This document shows positions 48,501 through 60,018 of a stretch of 64,000 nucleotides of DNA, one piece after another (position 1 is the first letter of the stretch; each line of letters opens with the position of its first letter). Source of the stretch: Thoreauomyces humboldtii (Eukaryota; Chytridiomycota; Chytridiomycetes; Spizellomycetales; Powellomycetaceae); the NCBI GenBank assembly GCA_027596035.1, contig JADGJA010000006.1, positions 25,305 to 89,304 of the forward strand, in the 5' to 3' direction. The notes under the pieces are model-generated. The model had not been told where the DNA came from. It searched no databases and worked only from the letters and a program-made list of their open reading frames with translations. Position numbers and translations under genes: made by a program.

Positions 48501-51500
48501 ACTTCCGTCACATTTAGTGGCACGCGTCCTTGCCTTCGCCGCGACGGCCGTCACCAACCTTGCCACCAACTATCTTTCTCAACTCGTGGTCAAGGCAGAC
48601 CTTCTCCCGTTGCTGGCCGACTGCGCATCGTTCGTTTTGAAGTTGGACGATCCGGGCTCACTTCATCTGAGCGCAATCATTGATATCCTGTCCGCATGCG
48701 TATCCGTGCCTTCGTTAGCTAGTTTGGTCACGACCGAAGTCGTTGGCGAAACAGTCGCTTTGCTGGTGAACATCGTCACGCGCCACCAAGCCCTTCGTGG
48801 TCACGCCCAATATGACTCGGAGTACATCGGTCGCGGAACCTATACGCGCGCAGCCCTGGCGCTTCGGATCGTCTCCCGGACCTCTTACACTGCAACCAGC
48901 GGAGATAGCAGATCCACGCAATGGCTTCACGACGGATCTCTGCGGTGGCTAGTCGCGCTCCTGGATGACCCACAACCGGGTGTTCAGAAGTGTGGCATGG
49001 GCGTCCTGTCCAATCTGCTCATGGTGACGGACGTGCGCCAGATCTTGCAGGAAGAGATTCCTAGGCACTTTGAAGTGGCTTTGAGAAGCATCGTGGATGA
49101 TGGAATTGACATCGGGATCAGGAAGGAGGCGTTGCTGCTGGTGAAGAATTACCTCGTCTGCACGCGCGATGCTGAGAGGAGGAACGCGTCAACCGGCACG
49201 GAAAGCAAACCTGATATCCAAGAAGCGCTGAGAATGATCGAAGACAGCGGACTTTTTAATGCGTTGTCGTCGTTATGCGCCACAGAGTGTCGGCAGAATG
49301 TATCCGAGCTCCTCCTCTGCATCGCAACGGTTTCCGGGGACTCGTTGATCAAAGTGCTGATTGAGCTCAACGTGTGGGAAGATCTTATCGCGTCCCTTGG
49401 GTCAAGACCAGAATTGCTTGATCCTGATATCCAAGGAGCTGGGGCCACCTTTGCGGCCAGACAAAGCCGAAATATTCACTGGCGATCCGATGCAAACTCC
49501 ATCTGCAACGTCCTAGGGATAATATTGGTGCTCGCAAAAGACAAAGCTGACCTCAAGGCCTACCTACTGGAACGCACGAACCTGTTGACGAGCATTCTAC
49601 ACGTGATGCGAACCGGATGGGCCTGGGCAATGGAATCCTCCAACCCTGCCACGGAAGACAAGCAGACAAGCGCTCACCGCCTTCTTGAGATGGGCACCCG
49701 CGTGCTCTCCGAAATGACGCTGACCTGCGCGACCCGCTTCCCCGCATCGCTGGAAGCCGCCTTTCGTGAGCAGGAGACGGGTCTTGCAGTCTTTCGAATG
49801 CTCTGCTGGTTTCTCGACTCACGGTCCCGTGATGACGCTGCTGTGGGTGGCCGGCGGACGGCGTGCATCCTGCTCTCCCGTTTGCTGTCGGTACATTGCG
49901 GCATGGTGGCGGATCTAGGACTCTCCGAGGTGCTGGTCGGTACGTCTGCGATGGGATCGGAAAACAGCATCGGCTTGGTCCTCTGCGATGCTCTGGTGGC
50001 CGTCCTCTTCCGGTCTTACGAAGTCGATGACCCGATCTATATGGAGGCTGTGCGCCTGGCGCTGCAGTCCCTGTTGGGATGCTGCGAATTCGTTAAGCGG
50101 CATGCGCTGAAAAGTGAGTACTCTGGCCAAGTTAGGTCTGAAACTCCTGCAAAATGTCCTTAACCATATTCATTTGCCAGCTGGAATCATCGAGGCATTC
50201 GTGAAGAGAACAACTTCTATCGTAGCGACTTCGGTAGACAAGTTATCGAGACGAGTTGCACCCACCTCACACGTTTTGACCGCTTGTCGCACTCTTTTCA
50301 GGGTCCATTGGATGATAGAACACAGCACGAGGTGTTCGTTCTTTTTGCGCTTATCCGTCATTCCCTAGCGGGTAACAGCGAGATAAAGGCAAGAGAGATA
50401 TGTTGCCACTGTCGCAGAATTGTGAGCTGACCCACAATTCCACCAGATTGCTTGCGGTAAACTCCGTGTTCACGTCAGTCTCTACCAAATCCTCAACCGA
50501 CCAGAAAGCAGCGACCTCCTCATCCTGGAGACGCTAGGATGTCTCCGCAACCTTTTTGCAAATTGCAATTCGACAAAACGTCTTGCGTTCGAGATTCTCC
50601 CTTCCAGAAGCGGCCTGCAGACCACCTCGATCGGAGTCATGTTAGTCGCCATAGCGCGCAGGAAGATCACGAAGTTGGACGCGTTTCGGGCATGCTTTGA
50701 AGTGTTGAAGATTTTGGGTCTAAGCTCGGAGTGTCGAGGGATCATGTGGAAGGTAAAAGCGTTGGTGAACCGCGTTGGCACTTTCAATGATCCCGCTAAT
50801 GTACTCCTTCCATAGTCTAATCTGGGTACAAGTGTCGTTACACTGCTCGACAGCCTCTGCAAAGCGAAAGAAGTTGTGAAGATGGAAGCCGTACTAGAAT
50901 TCCTGTGCAACTGCACATACGCGACGGATGGGCAATTGAACGTCATGCGGACGGAAGGTGAGAGGACTTCGCAAAGTTTGAGCAATACCACAGGAGCCTG
51001 AAGTCCATGATGTCCCCCAGGCGCGTTCGACTTGTTGGTCGAGATCGTCAGAGGTCGAGCACCACCGCCAGGCAAACGCATCGCCGTCCAGATCCTTAGG
51101 AACCTGGCGATGGCAAAGGAGAACAAACCTCACTTTCTTCTTAGTGGTAGGTACGCCTGCTTTCGCTGTCCCGTGCAGAAACACTGAATGGACATCCCTG
51201 CTTCAGAGGCGTTTCCACCTATGCTCGGTGAGCTGCTCTCATCACGAACCTTGGAGGTGCTGTGTCCCGCTACTGCCATGATCCGAGCCCTTCTTTACGA
51301 AAGCGAAAAGGTAACTCGAGCCTTCTGTGCGTGACCCAAAGCAGTTTCCATCATCTCACAAAGTCCAACATTTGCGAAACAGGGCAAAGTAGCATTGCGA
51401 AACGGAACTCATGTCGTGACGCTGGACGCCTTGAGCCGACGGTTCCAAACTGGCGAGTGTCCCCTTCCAGAACTTTCGCCAAACCCTCGAGCTGGAGAAT

Positions 51501-51670
51501 CTGTCGAACTTACCATGATGTTGGATGTCCTTGCAGAGTATGCGTCGGTTCTCAATCGCGAGGGGTCGGAAGAAAACGCGGCGGATCCGTCGGTCCCAAA
51601 CAGCGATCTGGTGCTCGTGAGGGAGATAGTCGAGAACCTGGAGATTGTACAGAAGGCGTTGAAGTCCTGA
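45577..51670 (+). CDS. RTTN: Rotatin-like centriole/basal-body protein with HEAT/armadillo repeats
   Basis: Rotatin (Ana3 in flies) is needed to build and elongate centrioles. The first exon (45577-45598) encodes only MDVTEKL. Across an intron (about 45599-45665) it continues DHPLAEVRRRALDSLKLKIKTGIL, the diagnostic N-terminal block of rotatin (H-P-L-x-E-V-R-x-R-A-L). Two very long exons follow (45666-48255 and 48318-50113), full of alpha-helical repeats such as PDARIVLGLLDDLCLHASARSNLAALGIQ written in short units. The C-terminal exons (50114-51670) are shorter; one carries LNRPESSDLLILETLGCLRNL and the last ends LVREIVENLEIVQKALKS. I could not fix every junction between about 50230 and 50470. 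Estimated length is about 1,850 residues, against about 2,200 in humans. Together with DNAH1 it fits a fungus that still makes basal bodies. Confidence 0.78.
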
Positions 51671-52411
51671 ACCTGCTGTTTTTGTTGAAATCAGATGCGC
51701 ATTCCGGGCCTGGCTTACAATTCTCTACTAGGAAGTTGTTTCTCTCTCTTAGCCTCGCCTCCTTCTATTCGGTCGGTCCTGCTGCTCGTAAAAGCAACGT
51801 GCGCGTCTCAAAGCGGAAAGGAGGGAGGAAGTCAAAATTCAGACCTTCCCGAGCTAAACGGGAGAGACCGCTATCCCGAGCTGTCAAATACGGCATGACT
51901 GCCCTCACGGGTCCGTGTTTCCCATGGCAGCACTCTTTGGACGGCTACTCTTGAAATCCGTCAAGTACAAGTGCTGTGATTCCGGTTGCAACCGGCGTCC
52001 CGTCCTCATGAAGCGTTCAATACTCCCGTTTTTCTCCGAGTTTGCAGGATGGAACGGGGCACCCGCTCGCGACCAGCGTGAGTGTGCTTCACAAAAAGAA
52101 GCGTTTGAAAAGTTCGGCCAGAGTAAAGGAGTACTCGTGATGGGGCCCATACCTACTGTAGGTATCGATGCGAGCTTCGCCAGCGAGCTTCCTACGATCA
52201 CACAATACACAATTGTGGTCGCGGTCGGGAGCAATGCTGTAAACATCGATCCAAGAGAGGCGAGAACTGCGGCAACAGTCTGCAGCATGAAAGAGCCGAA
52301 CTACTAGAACTGCGTGATCAGTATTAGACATGGTAGGAACAACAACACCAGTAGATTTGTGTGAACTGCCAGGGTATAGATAAAGCTTTCAAAAGAATAC
52401 AAGATTCTAAA
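51671..52411. other. Gene-poor region; one weak plus-strand reading frame
   Basis: A plus-strand frame from the ATG at 51927 to 52307 (about 126 codons, MAALFGRLLLKSVKYKCCDSG) is open but has no family signature, and the opposite strand is open over the same span. I do not call it a gene. The first 200 bases are probably the rotatin 3' end. Confidence 0.4.
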
Positions 52412-52795
52412 TCACAGGATTTTCTTGGCGATCCCTTGGGTGGCCTTATGCGCAAGCTGAAATGCGTTACGCTCTTCGTGTCCACCAGCCCTCGCTTTCA
52501 GCTTGCGCATAAGGCCACCCAAGGGATCGCCAAGAAAACTCACAGCTGTGTACCATGCTGCATTGCGAGCCTCGACCTTGGCATTGCGAGCCTCGATCTT
52601 GGCGTTGCGAGCCCTGAGAGCGGTAATCTCGGCTCGGTCAGCAGCACGGTCGGCGGCGAAACGGGTTTCGAGATCGGCAGTACGGGCTGCAGCACGGGCT
52701 GCGGCATCGAACGATTGCTGTGTTGGCTCGGCTGCGCTCGAAAGGAGAGGGCTTGATGCGGGATCGAGGGAGAGAGTAGGAGTAGTCGATGTCAT
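52412..52795 (-). CDS. Small coiled-coil protein, possibly a gene remnant
   Basis: Starting at the ATG at 52795 the frame gives about 127 residues. A Thr/Ser/Pro-rich start is followed by AARAAARTADLETRFAADRAADRAEI and then heptad-like repeats RARNAKIEARNAKVEARNA. The repeats come from a 21-bp tandem unit at about 52561-52612. The last third (FLGDPLGGLMRKLKARAGGHE and QLAHKATQGIAKK) is made of the two arms of a perfect inverted repeat, so the C-terminus is a by-product of that palindrome. This suggests that an inverted duplication rewrote or truncated the original end. No flanking gene helps to assign a function. Confidence 0.4.
   Translation of the reverse strand: MTSTTPTLSLDPASSPLLSSAAEPTQQSFDAAARAAARTADLETRFAADRAADRAEITALRARNAKIEARNAKVEARNAAWYTAVSFLGDPLGGLMRKLKARAGGHEERNAFQLAHKATQGIAKKIL
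52420..52538. repeat. Perfect 43-bp inverted repeat with 33-base loop
   Basis: The left arm 52420-52462 and right arm 52496-52538 are exact reverse complements over all 43 bases, separated by 33 bases. The arms begin TTTTCTTGGCGATCC and end with its complement. Pairing stops sharply at both outer ends (A at 52419 against C at 52539). It lies within the small coiled-coil reading frame. A fully paired hairpin of this size would be very stable as DNA cruciform or RNA. Confidence 0.95.
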
Positions 52796-53281
52796 CGTGA
52801 GAGAATGGGTTGGCTGCAAGTTCTTTCGTGAGCGTGCTCGAACGATAGAACTTGTACCTCATGAGCGTTTGGCAATCCTCCTCTCAGTTATATTCTGGCA
52901 GACGTGGCTTGCAGGGGAGGGGCCTCGTGGCGTGTAGCGCGTGGCTTGCCGTGTGTCTATTCTGGTGCATGGTATACAAGTACAATAGGGAGTTGCAGAA
53001 CCCCCCCCCCCCCGCGTCCAGGGAAGAACTGGCCGTCCAGATGTGTGGCTTGGCCTTTCATAGTTTGACACGCACGGACCGTGGAAGGTGACAGGTGAAG
53101 GACAGCCGCCGTGTGCCCCTTCAGAGCTTGAGAGCATCAGCTTGAACCTTCCTGGTTAGCCTTTCGTTACGGCCTCATTCCCGACCTCATCCTAGGACTG
53201 GTCTCGTGCCAGTCGCAACGTCAAGACGCTACTTCAACCGGAGATCCATCCTGAGTGGCATCTGGTTCCCTCCTCGCTACA
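52796..53281. other. Intergenic region with a poly-C run, upstream of CSC1-like gene
   Basis: A run of about 14 cytosines lies near 53000-53013, following GCAGAA. Repeated GGCGTGTAGCG/GTGGCTTGC-like phrases occur around 52900-52950. The last 200 bases should be the promoter of the channel gene. No gene is supported. Confidence 0.45.
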
Positions 53282-56200
53282 ATGTTGCCCGATGCAGATC
53301 TTGCCTTGTCTCGGACCGAGGTCAAGGTCAAGGCTGGAATTATCGTTCCTCTAGCCACCTTCTTCTCGGTCGGTGTTCTCTGTCTATTGAGCTTCTGCGC
53401 CGTTCGAACCTTCTTCCGAGACATTTACGCTCCACGCCGCGGACTAGCTGGGTACTTGTGAACGTCATTTCTTGAGAGAATGGAAGAGGTAGTCTTTGTG
53501 CTTATCTGTCAGTATCTGAGCAGTGGTCGGCCTCCGAAGTTACCTGGAGGGTTGTTTGGATGGATTCCGGCACTCATTCGCATGCCCGAGACCCTGCTCG
53601 TGACCCAAGTTGGGTTGGACGGCGTGGTCTTACTCCGGTTTTTCAAAATGGGCGCCCAACTCTTCACGGTGCTCAGCTTCTTCGGCCTCAGCGTCGTAGG
53701 GCCGGTCAACTATTATGCCAATCCGCCAAACTACGGGAATTCCACCGGCATTCTGTACGAAGATATCCTTATCCCCGCGTTGACAGTGCAAAACGTTCCC
53801 AGGCAGTCACGGTCGCTATGGGTTCATCTGTTCTTTACTTGGTTCTTCTCCTTCATCGCCTATTCATACCTCATCGCATACTACCGGGGCCTTGTGGAAC
53901 TCAAGACAAAACATGTGGAGCATGTTCTCCGCTGTACCCATATGAGCAAAATCGAAATCCGCTCCATCATCGTATTTGGGATCCCTCGTGAGCTGCGGCA
54001 CGAGGTTGATCTAGCCTCGTATTTCGAGGGACTCGGGATTGGAAAGGTGGAAAACGTGGTGATCTGCCGCAAGTGGTCACATCTGCGGAACGCCGTTCAG
54101 AAGCGAGCGCAATTTCTCGTTCAACTCGAGGATGTCTATGCTCAGGTCATGCGGAACTTGCGGAACAATCCTCGTCGCTTGGCTCTCCCGTTGTCTCGAG
54201 ATGATATCAGTCATGACGGGGCCGACCTTCCACAAAGCTTGCGCTTTGCTTCTCGCAGTGAAACCGGTCTAAATGGCAACCCCAGAACAGCGTCATTCGA
54301 CGCAACCGAACCTGGGCAAAACGAAGAAGATGACCATAACGATCTTGAGGGAGCATCGCAGCCGCTACTCTCTGCTCGACGGAGATTTTCCACATCGTCG
54401 GACCCCGGGGATGGAAGCTTGTTCGAACTGATGAGTCGGCTGGATGCAGTTGATCCTCGCAACCGTCCAAAGCACCGCACGGGGTTCTTGGGTCTTCGTG
54501 GTCCGCTAGTGGATTCCGCCGATTTTTACGCCGACAAATTTCAGGAATGGGATCGAAAAGTTATGCAATTGCGCAAGTCGCCCGAGACCAGTGCCGCCAC
54601 TTCCGCAGGGTTTGTGACGTTCGAGTCGCCGGAAAGTGCGGTAAGTCAACCTGGTTTTTTCTCCCTACCATGCTATCTATGCTATCTGTATGTTCTCACT
54701 CCGTATGATAGATCCTGGCTTCTCAGGTGCTTCTCCACCGGCGACCATTCGCATGCATGGCGCGCCTTGCTCCCGAGCCCAGGGACGTGTTCTGGGTCAA
54801 TCTGAGCTCCAAAGTCGCAGACAGCTACGTCAAGATGTTCCGGTCTATTGCAGTTACCGCTATTTTGTTCCTTCTCGTCTTCTCGTCGACCGTAGTCGTC
54901 GCGGGTATCACAACCCTGATTGATCCAACCACTTTCTCAGCACTCCAGCGGCTTCTTTCCCACCTTGGACCCGCCTGGGCCCAATTCATCCAGGGAGTTA
55001 TCCCCGCGGTGGTCACTGCCGCCTGGACTTCTAGCCTTCCCGCCGTTCTAATCTGTAAGCGTTACGAGCGCAACAATCGTGCTAGATTCCACCGCATTTG
55101 ACCAACCATATTCTTTTCCTCAGTGCTCGCCCAAGCGCAGGGTCTTGAGGCACAAAGTTGGATCGATGCTTCGGTACTCTCTAAGTAGGTCGGGGTAACA
55201 TGTACGAAGGTGTTACGCACTGTGGGCTTATCTCGCTTTGTCAGGTATTTTTTCTATCAGATTTGGAACGTTCTGTTCGTGCAAACCGTGGCCTCTCGCT
55301 TGTGGTCTTCTCGATACGACATCATACGCCATGGGCCCGGAGATATCATTGACATGCTCGGTGATCTTGTGCCAAAGGTTCGGACGATCTCATAATCGAA
55401 AGCAGTCATCCTTACTGATTCGAAGTGGATCATCGCAGGCAGCCCCAACACAAATCAATTACGTTATGCTTCTCGCGACCGCTCTATACCCCGCGCAACT
55501 GCTTCTTGCTGGTCCTCTCTTCATCACATGGATCTTCCGGTTGTTATCATGGAGGCGCAGCACTCCCCGCCAAGTCTCAGACGCATATTACCCTAGCGTG
55601 CTTACCAGCATAAACTACGGCATTGCGTATCCGGTTCCCATCTTGGTGTTCTGCATTGGCCTTACGTATGCGCCCGTTGCACCCCTTATCCTTCCATTCT
55701 GTGCCCTATTTTTCGGAATTGCTTGGTTTGTGTATAAAGTAAGTCATTTGCAAGATTCGATTCGTTACAACCCGTTCTAAAATTTCCTGCAGTATCTCTT
55801 ATTATACGTCAATATTCCACGTTACGAGACAGGCGGAAAGCATGCTCCGATGGCGGTTAGGCGCTGTCTGGCAGGGATCTTCATCATGCAACTCACCATG
55901 ATGGGTGTCCTTGCATTGAAAGCTGGCTCGGTGATCAACGGCCGACCGGATGATGGCGACGATGATAGCTTTATGCACGGTCTGCGCAGAACGGAAGATA
56001 AGGGTGCCCTCCGATGGAGTGGTTACGTGCAAATGGTTGTTGGCGTCGGACCGCTTCTGATTATCACCAGTCTGATATACTGGTGGTTCAGACACGGTTT
56101 CGAGAAGCTGATCAACCACATCCCTCTGGACGTGGTCGGCAGCGTCGCAAAGGAGCTAGCCACACACCGTCCGGAGGAATCGGAAGCACGGGATGGCGTC

Positions 56201-57211
56201 GCGGTAGGCGAGATCCAGATCGGCAAGGAGCTTGCACCCGTCACCACCCCGCGTCGCACGGTCAGCAAACGTACTTCGATCAGAGCTACTCGGGGTCGCT
56301 CTAGAAAACCTAGCAGCGCTGGAGCTGACGGACGTCAAAGCATCGGACGACCATCCCTGCTCGAAGCGGACAATGAGGCTGAACTTGGATCCGTTTCGAG
56401 ACGCCCAAGTCTCCGCAAGGATTCCAATCAAGGCTCCCTGCCGGAGGAATCATGGGACGCATCGTTCAGCAGCTCCATAACCCCTTCGAGCGCCGGAGCT
56501 GCCTCCTCACCTTCTCCCGTGAGATTCGACCTGAGGTCCGGCGACGATCGGTTGCCACATGAAGATCCGCACACCCGTAGCGCGTCTCCGGAGGACCTGA
56601 GCAATCAGCAGCAGGCCATCCCGACGTCTCCCCGCCCCAGCATAGAAGACCCGGACGTGGAGGACCATCAGGATTCCGACTCGGAAGAAACGGACGATCC
56701 ACCACCGGCGATCCACCTCGAACCTCCCATGACCCGCGTCCTGGGGATCCTCGATGCGCCCTTCGTCTCCGCGAGCGCCATCGTCCCGGCGGGCGACCAG
56801 GAAGAGTTCCAGAGCGCGGGCGTGGCGACGATGGGCGGGGCCGACGACGACCTCCAACTCCACACCTACATCCATCCGGCCCTCATAGGCAGGTTGCCGA
56901 TCCCCTGGGTCCCCGGCGCCATCCAGCCCCGTCGATGCAGGGAGGCCCGCGAGGACATGGGGCGAGCCCAGGTCGGCAACTACGTCAGGATCGTGGGAAG
57001 GCAGAGGGTGGGCATGTGGGAGCTCGGAGGAGGCGCTGGTGCGGACGCTGCCGACGGGAGCGAGGAAGGCGACGATCCATGCGGCAGTGGCGCTCCGGCC
57101 GCTCCGCAAGGGTTTCGAAGAGGCGGGAGAAGGAAGAGCGTCAGCGTCGGGAGGAAGGTCATGAGTTTTGTTGACGGCGTTACGGCGTGGGCTCATCTGA
57201 GCATGAGCTAG
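53282..57211 (+). CDS. CSC1/OSCA/TMEM63-family mechanosensitive cation channel
   Basis: Predicted osmosensitive Ca2+-permeable channel of the plasma membrane. Seven exons (introns about 53452-53523, 54641-54726, 55055-55123, 55185-55244, 55378-55438, 55739-55792) give about 1,175 residues. An N-terminal membrane helix (residues 15-40) precedes RPPKLPGGLFGWIPAL and VTQVGLDGVVLLRFFKMG, the standard CSC1 entry. The cytosolic RRM-like domain carries VENVVICRKW and later GFVTFESPESA. The pore region (DUF221/RSN1_7TM) begins RDVFWVNLSSKVADSY and has helices in exons 3 to 7, including SYLIAYYRGLVELK earlier and INYGIAYPVPILVFCIGLTYAPVAP. After the last helix, YVQMVVGVGPLLIITSLIYWW, a tail of about 350 residues is Ser-, Glu- and Pro-rich with many possible phosphosites. 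The tail is longer than in yeast relatives. Confidence 0.92.
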
Positions 57212-57440
57212 GTAGCACGTGGTTGGCCATCTGTACCTCCTTGTCCCTTTTTTGCCGCTCGTTCAGTTCACTCTCAATCTCGATACCCGGATGCTTTTTC
57301 TGTCTACAGATCCGATGACTCGGAGGCCAATGAGGATTAAATATTTTACAAATGAGGATACAAAGACAACGGGAGACCTCCTCACCCAATAATACCAAAA
57401 AGAAGGGGAACAAAATAAGGGAGTAAAAGCGACAAAATGC

Positions 57441-58949
57441 CTACTCGTGAAGCGCCCGCGTCTGTGCTGCAGGTCGAACCTTTCCCAAGCCCAAACCCAA
57501 TCCAAGCACCAACGCGAAAGCAACGATCATCGCAAGGCCAACCACGACGGGCCTGCGCATCTTTTGCCACTTTGAGACGGGGAGGGGTCGTCTCCTGGTG
57601 CCCGTATGCTTCGGATGCGCGGGGACCTCGACCAGCACGGTCGTGGAGGTGTCCAACACGACGCCGCCTCCCGACCCGTCCATCTCTCCTCCCGTCACGC
57701 TCAGACTCTGCACGGCGAGCGTCCGCGTGGAATCGGCCGCTGCCGTCGTCGTCGACGCAGGCGACTTTTTCTTCCTGAACGGGTTTCGAGATTCGTGCTT
57801 CTTTGTCGCGACGACGGTCGGGACGGTGGAGGACGGGGCTTTGTCGGGTCCGTAGAGCCACGCCGATGCCGAGGAGCGAAAGGACATGGCCGTCGAGAGG
57901 TTCGAGTCTTGACGGGACGAGGAGGACATGAAGGTCGGAGGGGTCAGGTTGGATCCTAGAGACGTTGCGGTCGGACTCCGGAAGGTGAGGCAGCCGGATG
58001 GGAACACGCCACGCGTGTTCTGAGTGATGTTGCGTCCGAGGATCCATCCTTGACAAGAAGGACATGAGCATCAGTGATCGACGTTATGCTGAAACACCTC
58101 TCGTGTCAAAGAGAGGAACTCACCATCCTTGAAACGCTTATAGATCTGCAGTGCGTCGCCCGGAGACACTGCAAGCTCGTCCGCCAGACCCGGCTCATGT
58201 CCACAAAGAGCGCGCTGACAGTTTGTGAGACCCGTGGGAATCTTTTCTTCGCTGATAGCAGCGGACGAGATCTCGCTGGGAGCCTGAGCTGACATGAGGC
58301 TCGGCGCTTGTCGATGAGATGGCGCCGGCTGCGCATCGTCGGTACCCCAAAAGTACGAGCCACATCCATCGGCGGGAGTAAGGAGGATCTGAGGCATTCC
58401 GTTCTCTCCGATGCGCGGCGTCGGCTGCTCGAAGTAGAACATCTCGGAGAATGTTGGTGACGGGAGGGGCGGGAGGTTGACGGTGTCCAAGTGCCGTGCG
58501 TCATGATCAGACGGAAATCCGACATCGTTTTCCGCTGGAGGCTGGAAAGCTGTTTCCTTGCGTTCCCTGATGGCTGCAGAGGCCCATAGCGCAGCGTGAC
58601 CCGGTGTGAGCAATCCGTTGGGGGCGTGGAGAGAGAAATAACCAGGGCTCAACGAGGACGGTTGAGGTTTCCGCTTTGATCGATCCGGCAGCAGTTCTCT
58701 GCGAACATTGGCATTGGAGTTTCCAAGGTTCTCGGGCGGCGGTGGAGTAACGACCAAGGTGTTCGCATCTGTTGGTCGGGACGGAGGAGGACGGGAGTCG
58801 GTACCAGGAGGAAGAACAAGAGAGGCGGCGAACTCAGGAGAATCAGGAGATGAACCCTGGGTAGGCGATACGTGTTGCAACTGGAAGTAGTCGCCAGGTT
58901 CGTCCGCAGCGCCTCTGTTCCCTACTGCGTTGGGTGGAGTGAGGGGCAT
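57441..58949 (-). CDS. SH3-domain protein with C-terminal transmembrane segment
   Basis: Two exons (intron about 58049-58123) give about 477 residues from the ATG at 58949. The upstream frame is open to about 59117 but has no ATG. The first 240 residues are Pro/Ser-rich and disordered. An SH3 domain spans about 245-300 and is rebuilt across the intron: HEPGLADELAVSPGDALQIYK, then DGWILGRNITQNTRGVFPSGC, with the ALYDY-like start degenerate (ALCGHEP), W-x-L-G-R kept and FPSGC in place of FPSNY. A basic and Ser/Thr-rich stretch follows. A single hydrophobic helix, VVVGLAMIVAFALVLGLGLG, lies near residue 450, followed by a short tail. In fungi, SH3 plus one membrane helix occurs in Fus1- and Sho1-like proteins, but the order here (SH3 first, helix last) differs from both. 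Its partner is unknown. Confidence 0.65.
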
Positions 58950-60018
58950 CTCGCCTGTGCCTCGAGGTATGGTACAGTACGCAGCAGCAAGGATGATAGC
59001 GGGCACAGCAATGGGTTCAGTCTCTAGCTCAACGACGATGATGCGGCCTTCCCATTGCCTCCAGACGGGGACAGAGAGAGAGAGAGAGAGGAAGCTCTTC
59101 TTCTTGGCTCTCCGCAAGTTGCGAGTGTATCATAAATAGGAGGAAGGAGTGCAACAACAACAGATTTTTTAAGGTTTTTCACACGGTGACGACTCGGATT
59201 TCAAGAGGAGGGAGACTAGACTCGGTGCTGTTTTTTTCCCCGCCATAGGATCAAGTTGCGGAACAGTTTGCCTAAGGCATCGCACTCTCTCTCTCTCTCG
59301 ATCCACCGGCATTGCGATGCGATGGACGCCTCGGTTGTACTTTGTACTTTGGCTCTACGATTGGCTCCGCCCCCACGCCTTGGGGCCAGTTCGCCTCACA
59401 AACGAGCGTGACGCCTTTTTTTCAATCACGCTGCGGGGGCATCAACGAAAAGAATCGAGGATATACAAAGCCGTTTGTCCAAGCTCATGTCCTCAGGGCG
59501 GACCTCAGCTTCTGAGAGCTCCCAAGTCTCCTCATTGACGTTTCTTGGAGCAATCACAAAGTGATTCAGCAGCGTCCATTTACCTACTGCCCCAAGTCTT
59601 GGGAGTTTCTGGAATGGTTTTACCACACACAAAGTTGAGAGAGATCAGAAATCGCCATGCAGAGTGTGCAGCTCTGGTCTACAAAAACGGAATGGAACCA
59701 GCAGCAGAACGGTGAACGATGCTCTCATCTATACCACGCAGTATTACTGTATATGGATGTACCTGTCATCTGAGCCGCGTGCTCGACCGTGTAGTTCGTT
59801 GTGAGTCACGCGCGCCCTCATCACTCCCTGATCTCTCTGTCCTCTCCGTCCTCTTGGGGGAACTCCCCTTTCTCCCTCTCCCTCTCCCTCTCGCTCTCTC
59901 TCTCTCTCTCTCTCTCCGTGGGAAGAACCTTTTGCGTGTTCCCAGGGTCGACGTATCAGAAGGCTGACCTGCTGGCCAATACCACCATACCCAGAGTGTT
60001 GGTGTGCTTTGGGGGGTC
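58950..60018. other. Divergent intergenic region with GA and CT microsatellites
   Basis: Over 1 kb between the SH3 gene and PHAF1. It holds a GA run at about 59075-59092, a CT run at about 59285-59300 and a longer (CT/CCCTCT) run at about 59869-59918. Short plus-strand frames (for example 59312-59538) lack signatures. I regard the region as promoter and leader sequence of the two flanking genes. Confidence 0.5.

Noticed and set aside
51927..52307. A plus-strand gene of about 126 codons
   Set aside because: Both strands are open over the same span, and no domain, splice pattern or homologue is recognisable.
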